A stretch of DNA of 64,000 bases from Chelatococcus reniformis (lineage in GTDB: Bacteria; Pseudomonadota; Alphaproteobacteria; Rhizobiales; Beijerinckiaceae). A program made the position numbers and the translations under genes. Under the pieces are notes generated by a model. That model had not been told where the DNA came from. It worked only from the letters and a program-made list of their open reading frames with translations, and did no database searches. Positions within the stretch are counted from its first letter, which is position 1. Each line of letters starts with the position of its first letter. The stretch spans positions 620,001 through 684,000 of the forward strand of contig NZ_BMGG01000002.1 of assembly GCF_014640075.1 (NCBI RefSeq), in the 5' to 3' direction. Below, one piece after another: positions 9,294-18,708 of this stretch.

Positions 9294-12200
9294 TCAGCGG
9301 TCGCCCAACGACTGCGTCGGCGCCAGCTGCTGCCGGATCGAACCGTCCGGCGTGAACACCTCGAGGAACTTTCTGAAGATGCCGGGCGCGACGGCCGTGA
9401 GCGGATTGACGGTCAGCGTCGGCCCACTGGCGGGGCCGGTGATGCGGAAGCTCACCGCGAAGACGCCCTCGTTACTGCCGCCGCCGAGGATCGGCCCGAC
9501 CAGCGGTATGCGGGAGAAGACATTGTTGAGGGCGTAGGCCGGGATGAACGTGCCGGTCAGGTCGGCCCTGTCGCGGCCGAAATCGACCGTGCCGTCGAGC
9601 TTGATGCCGACCTGCGGCCCCCAGATGATGCCGTCCCGCAGATCGATCAGCGCCGCCGTTCGCGTAAAGCTCGCCCGCAGGCCCGTGAACGCCACGTCGT
9701 CGGCATCGATGCGTGCCGCATCGCCCGGCTGCGCCGATACGATGCGGCGGATCGCCGGTTCGTTGCGCAGCGCGAAGTCGCCGATGGCCACCGTGCCGCT
9801 CTGGCGCCCGTCGCCCATGGCCACCTCCAGGCTTAGGGCCCCCCCCGTCATGCGCTTGTACAGGTCGGCATAGCGCAGCAAGGCGCCGGCATCTCGTGTT
9901 TGGACGGTGAGCGTGCCGCTGCCCTTGTCGCGCGGCACCAGTTGCACCGAGACCGGTGACTTGCCAAATCGCCCGGCCAGGTTGAGCTGGCGCACCTCGG
10001 GCCCGCGCTTGGTCAGCCGCAAGGTTGCGTTGGTGAGCGATTCGCCGTTGAAACCCGCCAGGATGGGCGAGCTCAAGTCCAGCTCGATGTCCTCACCGCC
10101 CTTGCTCCGTCCCGCCTTGCGGGCGCCGGCCTCGGGGCCGAAGAGCTGCTTGAGGAAGGGCCTCGCATCGATCACCGCCCCGCGCACGGTTATCTTGAAG
10201 GTCTGCCCCGTCCGGTCTAGATCGACCCGCATCTCGTCGGCCGGCGACAGCTTGAACGAAGACAGCTTGGCCCGCTCCAAGCCGTTGTCGCGGTTGATCT
10301 CGATCGAGCCCCTGGCGCTGACGCCGCCGGCATCGAAGGCAAAGTCGTCCAGGAGGTGGGAATCACCCGGTCCGTCAGCGAGCTGGAACGTCACCCGGCC
10401 GGGCCGGCCCGCAGGCTTCGACCAGCCGGGCAGCATGTCGTCGAGCTTCGTCTTGGTGAGGTCGAGATCGACGCGCGCTCCGCGCCCTTCCGTTCGCGAT
10501 AGCGGCGCCACAACCTTCGCGGCGATCGGGCCACTGATCTGCCGCCCCAGGGACAGGCCGAGCTTCGTCCGAGCCGCTTCGTCCAGGGTGGCCGTGATCG
10601 TCGCTTCGCCCACGGCGCCTTGCTGGAGCGGCTGGCGGACATCGATGTCGGTCGCCAGCCCGGCGAGTTGGCCACTGCCCTCCATGGAGAACGCCGTCCG
10701 GTCGAGCGTCACGGTGAAGTTGCCGCCCTCGAGCCTATCCTTGCCGATGACCCGCTCGACCGTGAGGCCGCTGACCGTGCCGGTGGCGGTGGCATGGACC
10801 TGCTGGAGCTGGAGCGTCTTGGCCATCGGCAATGTCAGGGCGAGCTTGAGGTCGGCGCTGCCGCGGATGGTGCTGGGATCGATCTGCACCTGGGCCATGC
10901 CCGCCTCGGTGCCCAGGCCGAGGATCGCGTCGATGCTCCCGGTCAGCCGAGCGGTGGCGTTGGCGAGCGGCATCGGGCTGGCAGTGTCGGCGATGGCGAT
11001 CGAGGCCGAGGGCATCGCCACCGGCCGTCCGCGGCCGGGCACAAGCTCGGCATTGTGGATATCGACTTTGGCGGTGCGGGCGGTCACCACGACGGTGGCC
11101 GATCCTCGGATGATCGGCAGCTTGTCGCCGAGGCGGTAGTCGGACGCCGACAGCACGACCTCGCTCCGCACGGCCCGCTCCGGAAGTGGCCGCCGCGCCC
11201 GGGCCTCGGCGATGTCGGTATCGGTCATGTCGACGGCGACGCTGAAGCGGTCCACCATCCCGGCACGCAGGTTGTCGGTCATGAAGTCGCGGACGTGCCG
11301 TGCCGCAAACGCTGGCCAGATGGCGAACGCCGCCCGGATGTCCGTGTGCTCGCCGGAGATATTCACGCGAACGCCCCGGCCGGCCGCTTCGGTGCCGAAT
11401 TCGCCGGAGACCAACGCGCTGCCCCGCTCCGCCGTCAACTCACCCTTCTCCAGTATGACCCCGCCGCCGGAGACGCCCGACGCCAGCAGCGCCACCTTCT
11501 GCAGCTTCACCGGATTGTCACCGGGCGTGGGCGCCGCCGCGAAAGCATCACTCGATCTCAGCGAGAGGCGCCAGGGGACAGGCGCTTCGGCCGGCTCCAG
11601 CCGGCCCGAGGCCTCCACATGAGAGCCGTCCCAGGCGGCGTAGAGGCGATTGATGAGAATCGCCGACGTTGCCGGATCGTAGGAGGTGGCCAGCCTGACC
11701 TCGTCCATGACGAACTGCGGCATGTCGGGATCATCGGTGTGGATGACGGCGCGGCTGCCGCTCATCGTGACGTCGAGAGCAGCGAGCTGCCCCGTCGTAC
11801 TAACGGCGGCCCGCACGGTGCCGGACAGAGGCATGTCGGTGGTCACCGCCTGCTTCTCCGCCCCCAGCACGAGCAAATCCGACACCGGCACGTCGCTGAA
11901 GGTCAGCGAGGCGACACGGGCGGCTCCGGCGCGGCCGGCGACGGTGCCCTGCAGCTGCCATCGGCCCGAGCCACCGGTCAGGCCGAACTTGAAGTTGCGC
12001 AGGCTGTCCTTGGGCTTGTCGAAACGGAGCGAGGCCTCGCCGAACTGGTAGCGCACCCGCCCGTCAGGACCGAGCAGAGTGAGCCTGGCATCCTCGATGC
12101 TCGCCCGATCGAGGCCGCCGAAGGCCCCTTCACTGGCGGTCAGCAGATCGACCGCCGACGCCGCCGCCCGGGCGATGGCCCGGGTGAGCGCGACGGGGGC

Positions 12201-12884
12201 CGCCGTCGGCACCTCTCCGGTCTGCGCCGCGGTGGCGCGGTCGGGCGGCGGCGCCTGCACCATGTCGCCATCGGCGCCGACGCGGAAGGCCAAGGTGCCG
12301 TCGGCGGTCACTGCCAGGCGCAGATCCAGCCCGGTGAAGGAGATCGAACGGGGCACGAAGCGTCCGAGCACCAGCGCCCAGGGGTCGACCGACACCGTCG
12401 CGCTCGGCGCCTTGAGGGCGCGCACGCCCTCGGGATTGCGAATCTCGACGTTCTCGACCCGCAGCGCCGGATTGAGGCCGGCATGCTCGATCGCCGCCGT
12501 ACCCACCGTGACCTTCCACGATGGTCCGAGACGCTGTGCCAGCGCCTCGGAGACGCGGCCCGATAGCCCTTCCAGGACCACGGGCCCCATCAGCATGCGG
12601 ATCGCCAGGCCACTCACCAGCAACAGGGCGATGCCGACGACGGCGCCCGCAAAGTAGGTCGCCGCCCGCAACCGTCGCCGGCGACGGGGGCGGCCTCCGG
12701 GAGCCGGGGGCGTCGCGCTCCCTGCCGCCTCGCAGCCGCCGACGGGCTTCGTGGCCGCCCGGTCGGGCCACGGCAAGTCGCCGCCATGGGCCGAGGCCAC
12801 AGCGCCGTGGACGGGCGCATGAACGCCCTTGAAGACCTTGCGGCGCAGCCGAAGCCGAGCCCGAGGCAGGCGGGTGGCGACCAT
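9294..12884 (-). CDS. very large AsmA-like / DUF3971 envelope protein
   Basis: Predicted inner-membrane-anchored periplasmic protein of 1196 residues. A single hydrophobic helix at about residues 75-98 is preceded by an Arg-rich cytoplasmic tract (RPRRRRRLRAAT) and followed by more than 1000 residues of repetitive beta-rich sequence. The C-terminal end (GPILGGGSNEGVFAVSFRI..GPTLTVNPLTAVAPGIFRKF) is the signature of the AsmA-like/DUF3971 C-terminal region, as in YhdP, TamB-like lipid-transport bridges. The family is thought to carry phospholipid between membranes; that role here is inferred. The long polar N-terminus before the helix is unusual and the true start may be an internal codon. It is divergent from the peroxiredoxin gene. 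Confidence 0.85.
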   Translation of the reverse strand: MVATRLPRARLRLRRKVFKGVHAPVHGAVASAHGGDLPWPDRAATKPVGGCEAAGSATPPAPGGRPRRRRRLRAATYFAGAVVGIALLLVSGLAIRMLMGPVVLEGLSGRVSEALAQRLGPSWKVTVGTAAIEHAGLNPALRVENVEIRNPEGVRALKAPSATVSVDPWALVLGRFVPRSISFTGLDLRLAVTADGTLAFRVGADGDMVQAPPPDRATAAQTGEVPTAAPVALTRAIARAAASAVDLLTASEGAFGGLDRASIEDARLTLLGPDGRVRYQFGEASLRFDKPKDSLRNFKFGLTGGSGRWQLQGTVAGRAGAARVASLTFSDVPVSDLLVLGAEKQAVTTDMPLSGTVRAAVSTTGQLAALDVTMSGSRAVIHTDDPDMPQFVMDEVRLATSYDPATSAILINRLYAAWDGSHVEASGRLEPAEAPVPWRLSLRSSDAFAAAPTPGDNPVKLQKVALLASGVSGGGVILEKGELTAERGSALVSGEFGTEAAGRGVRVNISGEHTDIRAAFAIWPAFAARHVRDFMTDNLRAGMVDRFSVAVDMTDTDIAEARARRPLPERAVRSEVVLSASDYRLGDKLPIIRGSATVVVTARTAKVDIHNAELVPGRGRPVAMPSASIAIADTASPMPLANATARLTGSIDAILGLGTEAGMAQVQIDPSTIRGSADLKLALTLPMAKTLQLQQVHATATGTVSGLTVERVIGKDRLEGGNFTVTLDRTAFSMEGSGQLAGLATDIDVRQPLQQGAVGEATITATLDEAARTKLGLSLGRQISGPIAAKVVAPLSRTEGRGARVDLDLTKTKLDDMLPGWSKPAGRPGRVTFQLADGPGDSHLLDDFAFDAGGVSARGSIEINRDNGLERAKLSSFKLSPADEMRVDLDRTGQTFKITVRGAVIDARPFLKQLFGPEAGARKAGRSKGGEDIELDLSSPILAGFNGESLTNATLRLTKRGPEVRQLNLAGRFGKSPVSVQLVPRDKGSGTLTVQTRDAGALLRYADLYKRMTGGALSLEVAMGDGRQSGTVAIGDFALRNEPAIRRIVSAQPGDAARIDADDVAFTGLRASFTRTAALIDLRDGIIWGPQVGIKLDGTVDFGRDRADLTGTFIPAYALNNVFSRIPLVGPILGGGSNEGVFAVSFRITGPASGPTLTVNPLTAVAPGIFRKFLEVFTPDGSIRQQLAPTQSLGDR

Positions 12885-13031
12885 CTACTCAGTTATGCGG
12901 CGGGCGGGATGCGCGCCAACCAAAACATGCCATTTCCCGCTGAACATCTTGCTGCTTGCTGGCGTAGGATTGCGGCAAGCTGTGAGATGACGGCGTTTCA
13001 GCACGGACAATCCGACGAAAGGAAGGCGACC

Positions 13032-13496
13032 ATGTCGCTGACGGCTGGCCAGCAGGCTCCCGATTTCGACCTTCCAACCGATGGCGGCGACCGCATCAGG
13101 CTGTCAGGCCTGAGGGGCCACGCGGTCGTAGTCTACTTCTATCCGAAGGACGACACCAGCGGCTGCACCCAAGAAGCATTGGCTTTCAACCGCTTGCGCC
13201 CAGAATTCGAGCAGGCGGGGGCGGTTGTGGTGGGCGTGTCGCCCGACAGCACGCGCAGTCACGACAAGTTCAAGGCCAAGTACGAGCTCGGCTTCGCGCT
13301 GGGCGCCGACGAGACCAAGGACGTGGTCACCGCCTATGGCGTGTGGGGCGAGAAGAGCATGTACGGCCGCAAGTTCATGGGCGTGGAGCGATCGACGTTC
13401 CTCATCGACCGCGACGGCGCCATCGCCCGCATCTGGCGCAAGGTGAAGGTGCCGGGCCACGCCGAGGAGGTGCTCGCCGCGGCCAGAAGCTTGTGA
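13032..13496 (+). CDS. bcp: BCP-type peroxiredoxin with a single cysteine
   Basis: Thiol peroxidase of the BCP/PrxQ group that reduces hydrogen peroxide and organic peroxides in the cytosol. The 154-residue product has the PxxxTxxC active site as PKDDTSGC, peroxidatic Cys45, and the usual fold landmarks GVSPDS and GVERSTFLID. Cys45 is the only cysteine: the resolving cysteine five residues later in E. coli BCP is absent, so it should act as a one-cysteine enzyme needing an external thiol. The common TPGC is TSGC here. The ATG at 13032 follows AAAGGAAGG at good spacing; in-frame codons upstream lack a ribosome site. Confidence 0.93.
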   Translation: MSLTAGQQAPDFDLPTDGGDRIRLSGLRGHAVVVYFYPKDDTSGCTQEALAFNRLRPEFEQAGAVVVGVSPDSTRSHDKFKAKYELGFALGADETKDVVTAYGVWGEKSMYGRKFMGVERSTFLIDRDGAIARIWRKVKVPGHAEEVLAAARSL

Positions 13497-13556
13497 CCGC
13501 GGCCGCGCACGGCGCAGGCCCGATCGGTTGCGATATCGCGGGCGTTTGCGCGCCCG

Positions 13557-14685
13557 TCAGTCGATGTCCTCCACCTCGACGTCGCCGCCGTAGACGCGGT
13601 GGGCCAGTGCCGCCTCGAGGAACGGATCGAGATCGCCGTCAAGCACGTCCTGCGGGCTCGTCGACTGCACGCCGGTGCGCAGGTCCTTCACCAGCTGGTA
13701 GGGCTGCAGCACGTAGGAGCGCAGTTGATGCCCCCAGCCGATGTCTGTCTTCGACGCCGCTTCCGCGCTGGCCTTTTCCTCCCGCTTCTGCAATTCCAGC
13801 TCGTACAGACGGGCACGCAGCATGTTCCAGGCGGTGGCCCGGTTCTTGTGCTGCGAGCGTTCTTGCTGGCAGGCGACGACGATCCCGGTCGGCAGGTGCG
13901 TAATGCGCACCGCCGAGTCGGTGGTGTTGACGTGCTGGCCGCCCGCCCCGGACGAACGGAAGGTGTCGATCCGGCAATCGGATTCCTTCACGTCGATCTG
14001 GATGCGGTCGTCGACCACTGGATACACCCAGGCCGACGCGAAGCTGGTGTGGCGGCGCGCATTGGAATCGAACGGCGAGATCCGCACCAGGCGGTGCACG
14101 CCTGACTCGGTCTTGAGCCAGCCGTAGGCGTTATGGCCCTTGATCAGCAGCGTCGCGCCCTTGATGCCGGCTTCTTCGCCCGCCGTGTACTCCATCACCT
14201 CGACCTTGAGACCCTTGCGTTCGGCCCAGCGCGTGTACATGCGCAGGAGCATCTGCGCCCAGTCCTGGCTCTCGGTGCCGCCGGCGCCGGAATGCACCTC
14301 CAGGTAGGAGTCGTTCTGATCGGCCTCCCCCGAAAGCAGTGTCTCGACCTGCCTCCGGGAGGCTTCGGTGTTGATCGAGCGGATCGCCTCTTCGCCCTCG
14401 GCGACGACGCCGGCGTCGCCTTCGGCCTCGCCGAGCTCGATCAGGTCGACCGAGTCGGCAAGATCCTGCTCCATGCGTCGGATTGAACCGATGCGCTCCT
14501 CCAGGTCCGTGCGCTCGCGCATGACCTTCTGCGCCTCGTCGGCATTGTTCCAGAGGTCGGGATCTTCGGATCGGGCATTGAGTTCGGCGAGACGTTTCGT
14601 GGAAACGTCCCAGTCAAAGATGCCTCCTCAGCAGTCCAATGGACTGCTTGGCGGATTCGGTCAGCGTTTCGATCTCGGCGCGCAT
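13557..14685 (-). CDS. prfB: peptide chain release factor 2, expressed by programmed +1 frameshift
   Basis: Recognises UGA and UAA stop codons and triggers peptide release. ATG at 14685 opens a 23-codon frame that ends in TGA at 14616-14614; a +1 shift there joins it to the main frame, giving about 375 residues. The main frame holds the anticodon-like SPF motif ([14 protein letters not shown]), the catalytic GGQ loop ([10 protein letters not shown]) and the usual RF2 C-terminus. The shift site AGGAGG CAT CTT TGA C matches the classic RF2 autoregulatory signal, so the in-frame stop is not a mutation. The C-terminus has some 20 extra residues after RVYGGD. Downstream of mrcA on the same strand. 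Confidence 0.97.
14613..14628 (-). other. RF2 programmed +1 frameshift site
   Basis: On the coding strand the bases read AGGAGGCATCTTTGAC. An internal Shine-Dalgarno AGGAGG sits three bases before the slippery CUU UGA C. When RF2 is scarce the ribosome pauses at UGA and the Leu tRNA slips from CUU to UUU, continuing in the +1 frame with GAC. The spacing equals that of E. coli prfB (AGGGGGTATCTTTGAC). Confidence 0.95.
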
Positions 14686-14754
14686 GATCGGTTACGTTCG
14701 GATGTCCCTGGTTGATGGAGCGGATGAAGGAGCGTTTGAGCACGATGTCCGCGC

Positions 14755-14781
14755 GTGTACGGCTCCAGCGGAGCCGTACAC
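14755..14781. terminator. strong hairpin between mrcA and prfB
   Basis: Perfect 12-bp stem GTGTACGGCTCC / GGAGCCGTACAC with an AGC loop, 39 bp after the mrcA stop and before the prfB start. No T-run follows on either strand, so it is either a Rho-assisted or structural 3' end for mrcA rather than a classic intrinsic terminator. Confidence 0.5.
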
Positions 14782-14819
14782 GGACCGTGGCTGACGGAAA
14801 CCGAAGCGGTCGTCCCGCC

Positions 14820-17249
14820 CTAATAGAGGCCGCCGGGACCCGCGGCCTCGCGACCGCGCGAGCCGCCGGACGAACGGCTCGACTCACTGCTGGCAACGTT
14901 CTCCGGCGGCGCCGTCCCGGGTTTGAAAGCCTCAAGGATGACCCCGCCGCCCGGCCCGCCGCTGCCGCCGGCCCGCAGGCCGGTCGACGCAGCGACGCGG
15001 ACCAGCTTGATCCCCGGCGGCACGCGGAAGGGCGTCGCCGGCTTGTCTTTGAGGGCCATCTTGAGGAGGTCGCGGACCACGGGCGCGGCCAGGTGGCCAG
15101 CAGTCACCTGGCTACCGAGAGACTTGGGCTGGTCGTAACCGATGTAGATGCCCACTGCCAGATCGGGAGTGAAGCCGACGAACCACACGTCCTTGGCGTC
15201 GTTCGTCGTGCCAGTCTTGCCGGCGACGGGCTTGCCCACTTCCTTCAGCACGGTCGCGGTGCCCCGCTGCACCACACCTTCCAGGATCGACACGACCTGG
15301 TAGGCGGTCAGCGGATCAAGCACCTGCTCGCGGTTGTCGATCAGCTTGGGCTCCTTCTGGTCGGCCCAGCGCGCGCCATCGCACCCCTCGCAAACGCGCT
15401 CGTCGTGCTTGTAGATGGTCTTGCCCCAGCGATCCTGGATCCTGTCGATCAGCGTCGGCTTGATGCGCTTGCCGCCGTTGACGAACATCGAATAGGCGGC
15501 GGTCATGCGCATGACCGTCGTCTCGCCGGCGCCGAGGGCCATCGGCAGGTACATCTGCAAATCGTCGTAGACGCCGAAGCGCTTGGCGTATTCCACGATG
15601 AGCGGCATGCCGATGTCGCGTGCCAGCCGCACCGTCATGACGTTCTTGGAACGCTCGACGCCGTAGCGCAGCGTATGCGCCCCGGTGAACTTGCCGTCGT
15701 AGTTTTCCGGCCGCCACGGCGGCAGACCAGGCCCCTGCTCAATCTCGATCGGCGAGTCGAACACGGTGCTGGACGGCGTATAGCCGTTGTCGAGCGCCGT
15801 CGCGTAGACGATCGGCTTGAACGACGAGCCCGGCTGGCGTTGGGCCTGGGTGGCCCGGTTGAATTCGCTCTGGTCGAAGGAGAAGCCGCCGATCATCGCG
15901 AAGACACGGCCGGTATTGGGATCCATCACCACCATGGCGCCGGAGATCTCCGGGATCTGGCGCAGGCGGTAGTTGCCCGGCTTGCTGTCGATCGGCTCGG
16001 CATAGACCACGTCGCCGGGCGACAGCAGCGCGGAGACACGCCCCTTGCGGGTCCAGCGCATGCCGTCCCCATCGATGATGCCGGTCTCGCGTTCGCGCGG
16101 CACCTGACCGTAGCCGTCGCGGCGAGGTTGGAGGCCGATACGGGCAGAGCTGGCGTTGGATTCCAGCACGACGGCAAGCCGCCACGGCTGCACGTCCGTA
16201 TAGGACGGCAGGTCGGCCAACGCCTTGCCCCAATCGCGGTTGGTGCCGAGATCCAGCTTCTGCACGGTGCCGTGCCAGCCCCGCGCCTCGTCATAGCGCA
16301 CGAGCCCGTCGACCAGCGCCTTGCGCGCCATGGCCTGCATCTTCGGGTCGAGGGTCGTGCGCACCGACAGGCCGCCGTCGTAGAGCTTCTTCTCGCCGTA
16401 TCGCTCGGCGATCTCGCGCCGCACGTCCTCCGCGAAGTAGCCGGCGGCGAAGGTGTTCGGCGACAGCGACCGCGGCGACACGCCAAGCGCCTGCTTCTTC
16501 GCCGTGTCACCATCGGCGCGCGTGATGTAGCCGTTCTCGATCATCCGGTCGATGACCCAGTTGCGGCGCTCGGTGGCCGCCTCACGGTGCCGGAAGGCGT
16601 TGTAGTTGTTCGGCGCCTTGGGCAGCGCGGCGAGATAGGCCACCTCGGGGATAGTCAGCTCGTGCACCGATTTGCCGAAGTAGTTCAGGGCGGCGGCGGC
16701 GATGCCGTAGTTGCCCGAGCCGAGGTAGATCTCGTTGAGGTAGAGCTCGAGGATCTTGTCCTTGCTGAACGCCTTCTCGATGCGGAAGGCGGTCAGCGCC
16801 TCGCGGATCTTGCGCTCGTAGCTGCGCTCGTTGCCGACGAGGAAGTTCTTCGCCACCTGCTGGGTGATCGTGGAAGCGCCCTGCTCCCGCTGGCCGGAGC
16901 TCTTGCGGTTGAAGTTCTGGATGATCGCGCGCAGCGTGCCGAACGGGTCGACGCCGACGTGCGAATAAAAATTCTTGTCCTCGGCCGCCAGGAAGGCGGC
17001 GATGGCCAGCTTGGGCACGGCCTGAATCGGCAGGAACAGGCGCCGCTCGCGCGCGTACTCCGCGATCAGCGTGCCGTCGGCGGCGTGCACGCGCGTCATC
17101 ACCGGCGGCTCGTAATTCTGCAGCTGCGTGTAGTCTGGCAAGTCCTTGGAGGCATGCCAGACGAAATAGCCGAGCGCGAGCGAGGCAACGACCACCAGGC
17201 CGACTCCCGTCGCGAACACGAAGCCGAAAAACCGGAGAATCAAGCGCAT
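14820..17249 (-). CDS. mrcA: penicillin-binding protein 1A (bifunctional peptidoglycan synthase)
   Basis: Inner-membrane enzyme that polymerises glycan strands and crosslinks them. Its 809 residues carry an N-terminal transmembrane helix (residues 8-31), the GT51 glycosyltransferase with catalytic Glu90 in AAEDKNFYSHVG, the QVAKNFL and REALTAFRIEKAFSKDKILE motifs, and a transpeptidase domain with the SxxK nucleophile in PGSSFKPIVY near residue 470, SKN in ERSKNVMTV, and KTGTTND near residue 680. An OB-like insert lies between the two domains, as in other class A PBPs of the 1A type. It follows the amidase gene on the same strand, a conserved cell-wall pairing in Alphaproteobacteria. Confidence 0.97.
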   Translation of the reverse strand: MRLILRFFGFVFATGVGLVVVASLALGYFVWHASKDLPDYTQLQNYEPPVMTRVHAADGTLIAEYARERRLFLPIQAVPKLAIAAFLAAEDKNFYSHVGVDPFGTLRAIIQNFNRKSSGQREQGASTITQQVAKNFLVGNERSYERKIREALTAFRIEKAFSKDKILELYLNEIYLGSGNYGIAAAALNYFGKSVHELTIPEVAYLAALPKAPNNYNAFRHREAATERRNWVIDRMIENGYITRADGDTAKKQALGVSPRSLSPNTFAAGYFAEDVRREIAERYGEKKLYDGGLSVRTTLDPKMQAMARKALVDGLVRYDEARGWHGTVQKLDLGTNRDWGKALADLPSYTDVQPWRLAVVLESNASSARIGLQPRRDGYGQVPRERETGIIDGDGMRWTRKGRVSALLSPGDVVYAEPIDSKPGNYRLRQIPEISGAMVVMDPNTGRVFAMIGGFSFDQSEFNRATQAQRQPGSSFKPIVYATALDNGYTPSSTVFDSPIEIEQGPGLPPWRPENYDGKFTGAHTLRYGVERSKNVMTVRLARDIGMPLIVEYAKRFGVYDDLQMYLPMALGAGETTVMRMTAAYSMFVNGGKRIKPTLIDRIQDRWGKTIYKHDERVCEGCDGARWADQKEPKLIDNREQVLDPLTAYQVVSILEGVVQRGTATVLKEVGKPVAGKTGTTNDAKDVWFVGFTPDLAVGIYIGYDQPKSLGSQVTAGHLAAPVVRDLLKMALKDKPATPFRVPPGIKLVRVAASTGLRAGGSGGPGGGVILEAFKPGTAPPENVASSESSRSSGGSRGREAAGPGGLY

Positions 17250-17406
17250 GCGACCAGAGCCCGCCCTATCACGATGAAACCACAGCGCATGGCAAGCCGC
17301 ACGCGCGACGCCCGGGCCTCAACGCATTGATCGGGCCCCAATAACATGGAACGGGGGGGCTCGGCCAGTCGCGGGCATGCTGGGCAGGCCAGCTTATGCC
17401 TGCGCT

Positions 17407-18708
17407 CTATGGAGAAACTGCGGCGCGCACCGGTGTATGGCCGCGAGCCGCGAAATACTGGTCGACGGCGGCTGTCAGGGCCTTGGTGGTGTGGTCGCGC
17501 CAGGTGTCGGAGTTCATCAGGTCGGCATCCTTGCTGCTCGACAAGTAGCCGATCTCGATCAGCACCGAGGGGATGTCGGGCGCCTTCAGGACCCGGAACC
17601 CGGCGGACCGGTGCGGATTGCGGTTGAGCTCGACCGCCGTCCCCAGCTCGGTGACGAGCCGCTTGGCGAACTGGCCCGAGAACGAGCGGGTCTCACGCAT
17701 GGTGAGGTCCTGGAGAATATCGGCCACCGCCTCCGGCTCGTCGGGCGCATCCACCCCGGCGATCTTGTCGGCTTCGTTCTCCTTATCGGCGAGTTGCGCC
17801 GACTCCGCGTCCGTGGCGAACTTCGAGCCGGTGTAGACCGTCGCACCCCGAACGTTGGGCCGCCGATTCAGGATGTCGGCGTGGATCGAGATGAACAACG
17901 AGGCCTTCTGGTCCTGCGCGACGCGGACCCGGTCCGGCAGCGTGATGAAGACGTCCTTGTCCCGCGTCAGGCCGACGCGATAGTGGCCCGTTGCTTCCAG
18001 ATGCTCCTTCAGTTTCAGCGCGAACGCAAAGACGATGTTCTTCTCCACGATCCCGGCTGCGTTGACGGCTCCGGTATCGACCCCGCCGTGTCCCGGGTCG
18101 ATGACGATGAGCGGCTTCTGCGCGTCGGCCGGCGCAACCGGCTTGGGCGCCGCGGCGGCCCGCGGCAGGCCGTCGCCGACGTCGATCATCGGCTTCAGCG
18201 CCGCCTGGCGGTAGCGGGCCCGGTCGGTGCGAGTGAGATCGACCTCGAGCTTGGTGAGCTCGCCCGGCCGGGAGACGCTCTGCGCCGAGACGACGAGGGC
18301 CGGTTCGTCCAGGTCGATGACGATACGGGAGCGGCCGGGAGCGAACAGGCCGTAGCGGAACGACCCCACGATCCCCGCCCCCCGTCGGCCCGCTCCTTCC
18401 GGCAGCTGGAAGTTCACCTCCGGCAGATCGATGATCACCCGATCCGGCCGCTCCAGCAGGAACGCCTTGGCCTTGACCTCCTGCGAGAGCGTGAAGCTCA
18501 ACTTGGCGCTGCGGGAGTCGGCCACAAGGTCGACCGCGCCGGCCACCGCCGGAGCCGGGCGCGCCGCGTCGGCGGCCGGCTCGCTCGGTTGCGCGTGCGG
18601 TGCCGACGCCCAAGCTGCCGCCAAGCAAAGCCCGATGCACGGGCCGATCAGCCGCCGCAGGGACGATCCGGGTCTGCGCGAATGCACCATGGCCATCGTA
18701 TAGGACAT
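17407..18708 (-). CDS. amiC: N-acetylmuramoyl-L-alanine amidase, AmiC/AmiB type with AMIN domain
   Basis: Secreted zinc amidase that cuts the stem peptide from MurNAc, used in cell separation. The 433-residue product has a signal peptide (RRLIGPCIGLCLAAAWASAPHA), an AMIN domain at about residues 60-165 that targets septal peptidoglycan, and an Amidase_3 domain with zinc ligand in VIDPGHGGVDTGA, then FISIHAD with the second histidine. A conserved C-terminal glutamate appears in SVLIEIGYLSS. A regulatory helix insert (ESAQLADKENEADKIAGVD) occludes the active site in the E. coli homologues. Start ATG at 18708; ATGs a few codons in are also possible. It is followed by mrcA. Confidence 0.95.
   Translation of the reverse strand: MSYTMAMVHSRRPGSSLRRLIGPCIGLCLAAAWASAPHAQPSEPAADAARPAPAVAGAVDLVADSRSAKLSFTLSQEVKAKAFLLERPDRVIIDLPEVNFQLPEGAGRRGAGIVGSFRYGLFAPGRSRIVIDLDEPALVVSAQSVSRPGELTKLEVDLTRTDRARYRQAALKPMIDVGDGLPRAAAAPKPVAPADAQKPLIVIDPGHGGVDTGAVNAAGIVEKNIVFAFALKLKEHLEATGHYRVGLTRDKDVFITLPDRVRVAQDQKASLFISIHADILNRRPNVRGATVYTGSKFATDAESAQLADKENEADKIAGVDAPDEPEAVADILQDLTMRETRSFSGQFAKRLVTELGTAVELNRNPHRSAGFRVLKAPDIPSVLIEIGYLSSSKDADLMNSDTWRDHTTKALTAAVDQYFAARGHTPVRAAVSP

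Noticed and set aside
10620-12566. 648-codon open frame on the plus strand opposite the AsmA-like gene
   Set aside because: Rich in Arg, Gly and His with no domain pattern; it mirrors the codon positions of the real minus-strand gene.
14614-14616. prfB as a pseudogene broken by an in-frame stop
   Set aside because: The stop is the UGA of the canonical programmed frameshift signal with a correctly spaced AGGAGG.
14712-17330. 872-codon open frame on the plus strand opposite mrcA
   Set aside because: It is the antisense of the PBP1A gene, whose motifs are intact. The frame has no recognisable domain and reflects GC-rich codon structure.
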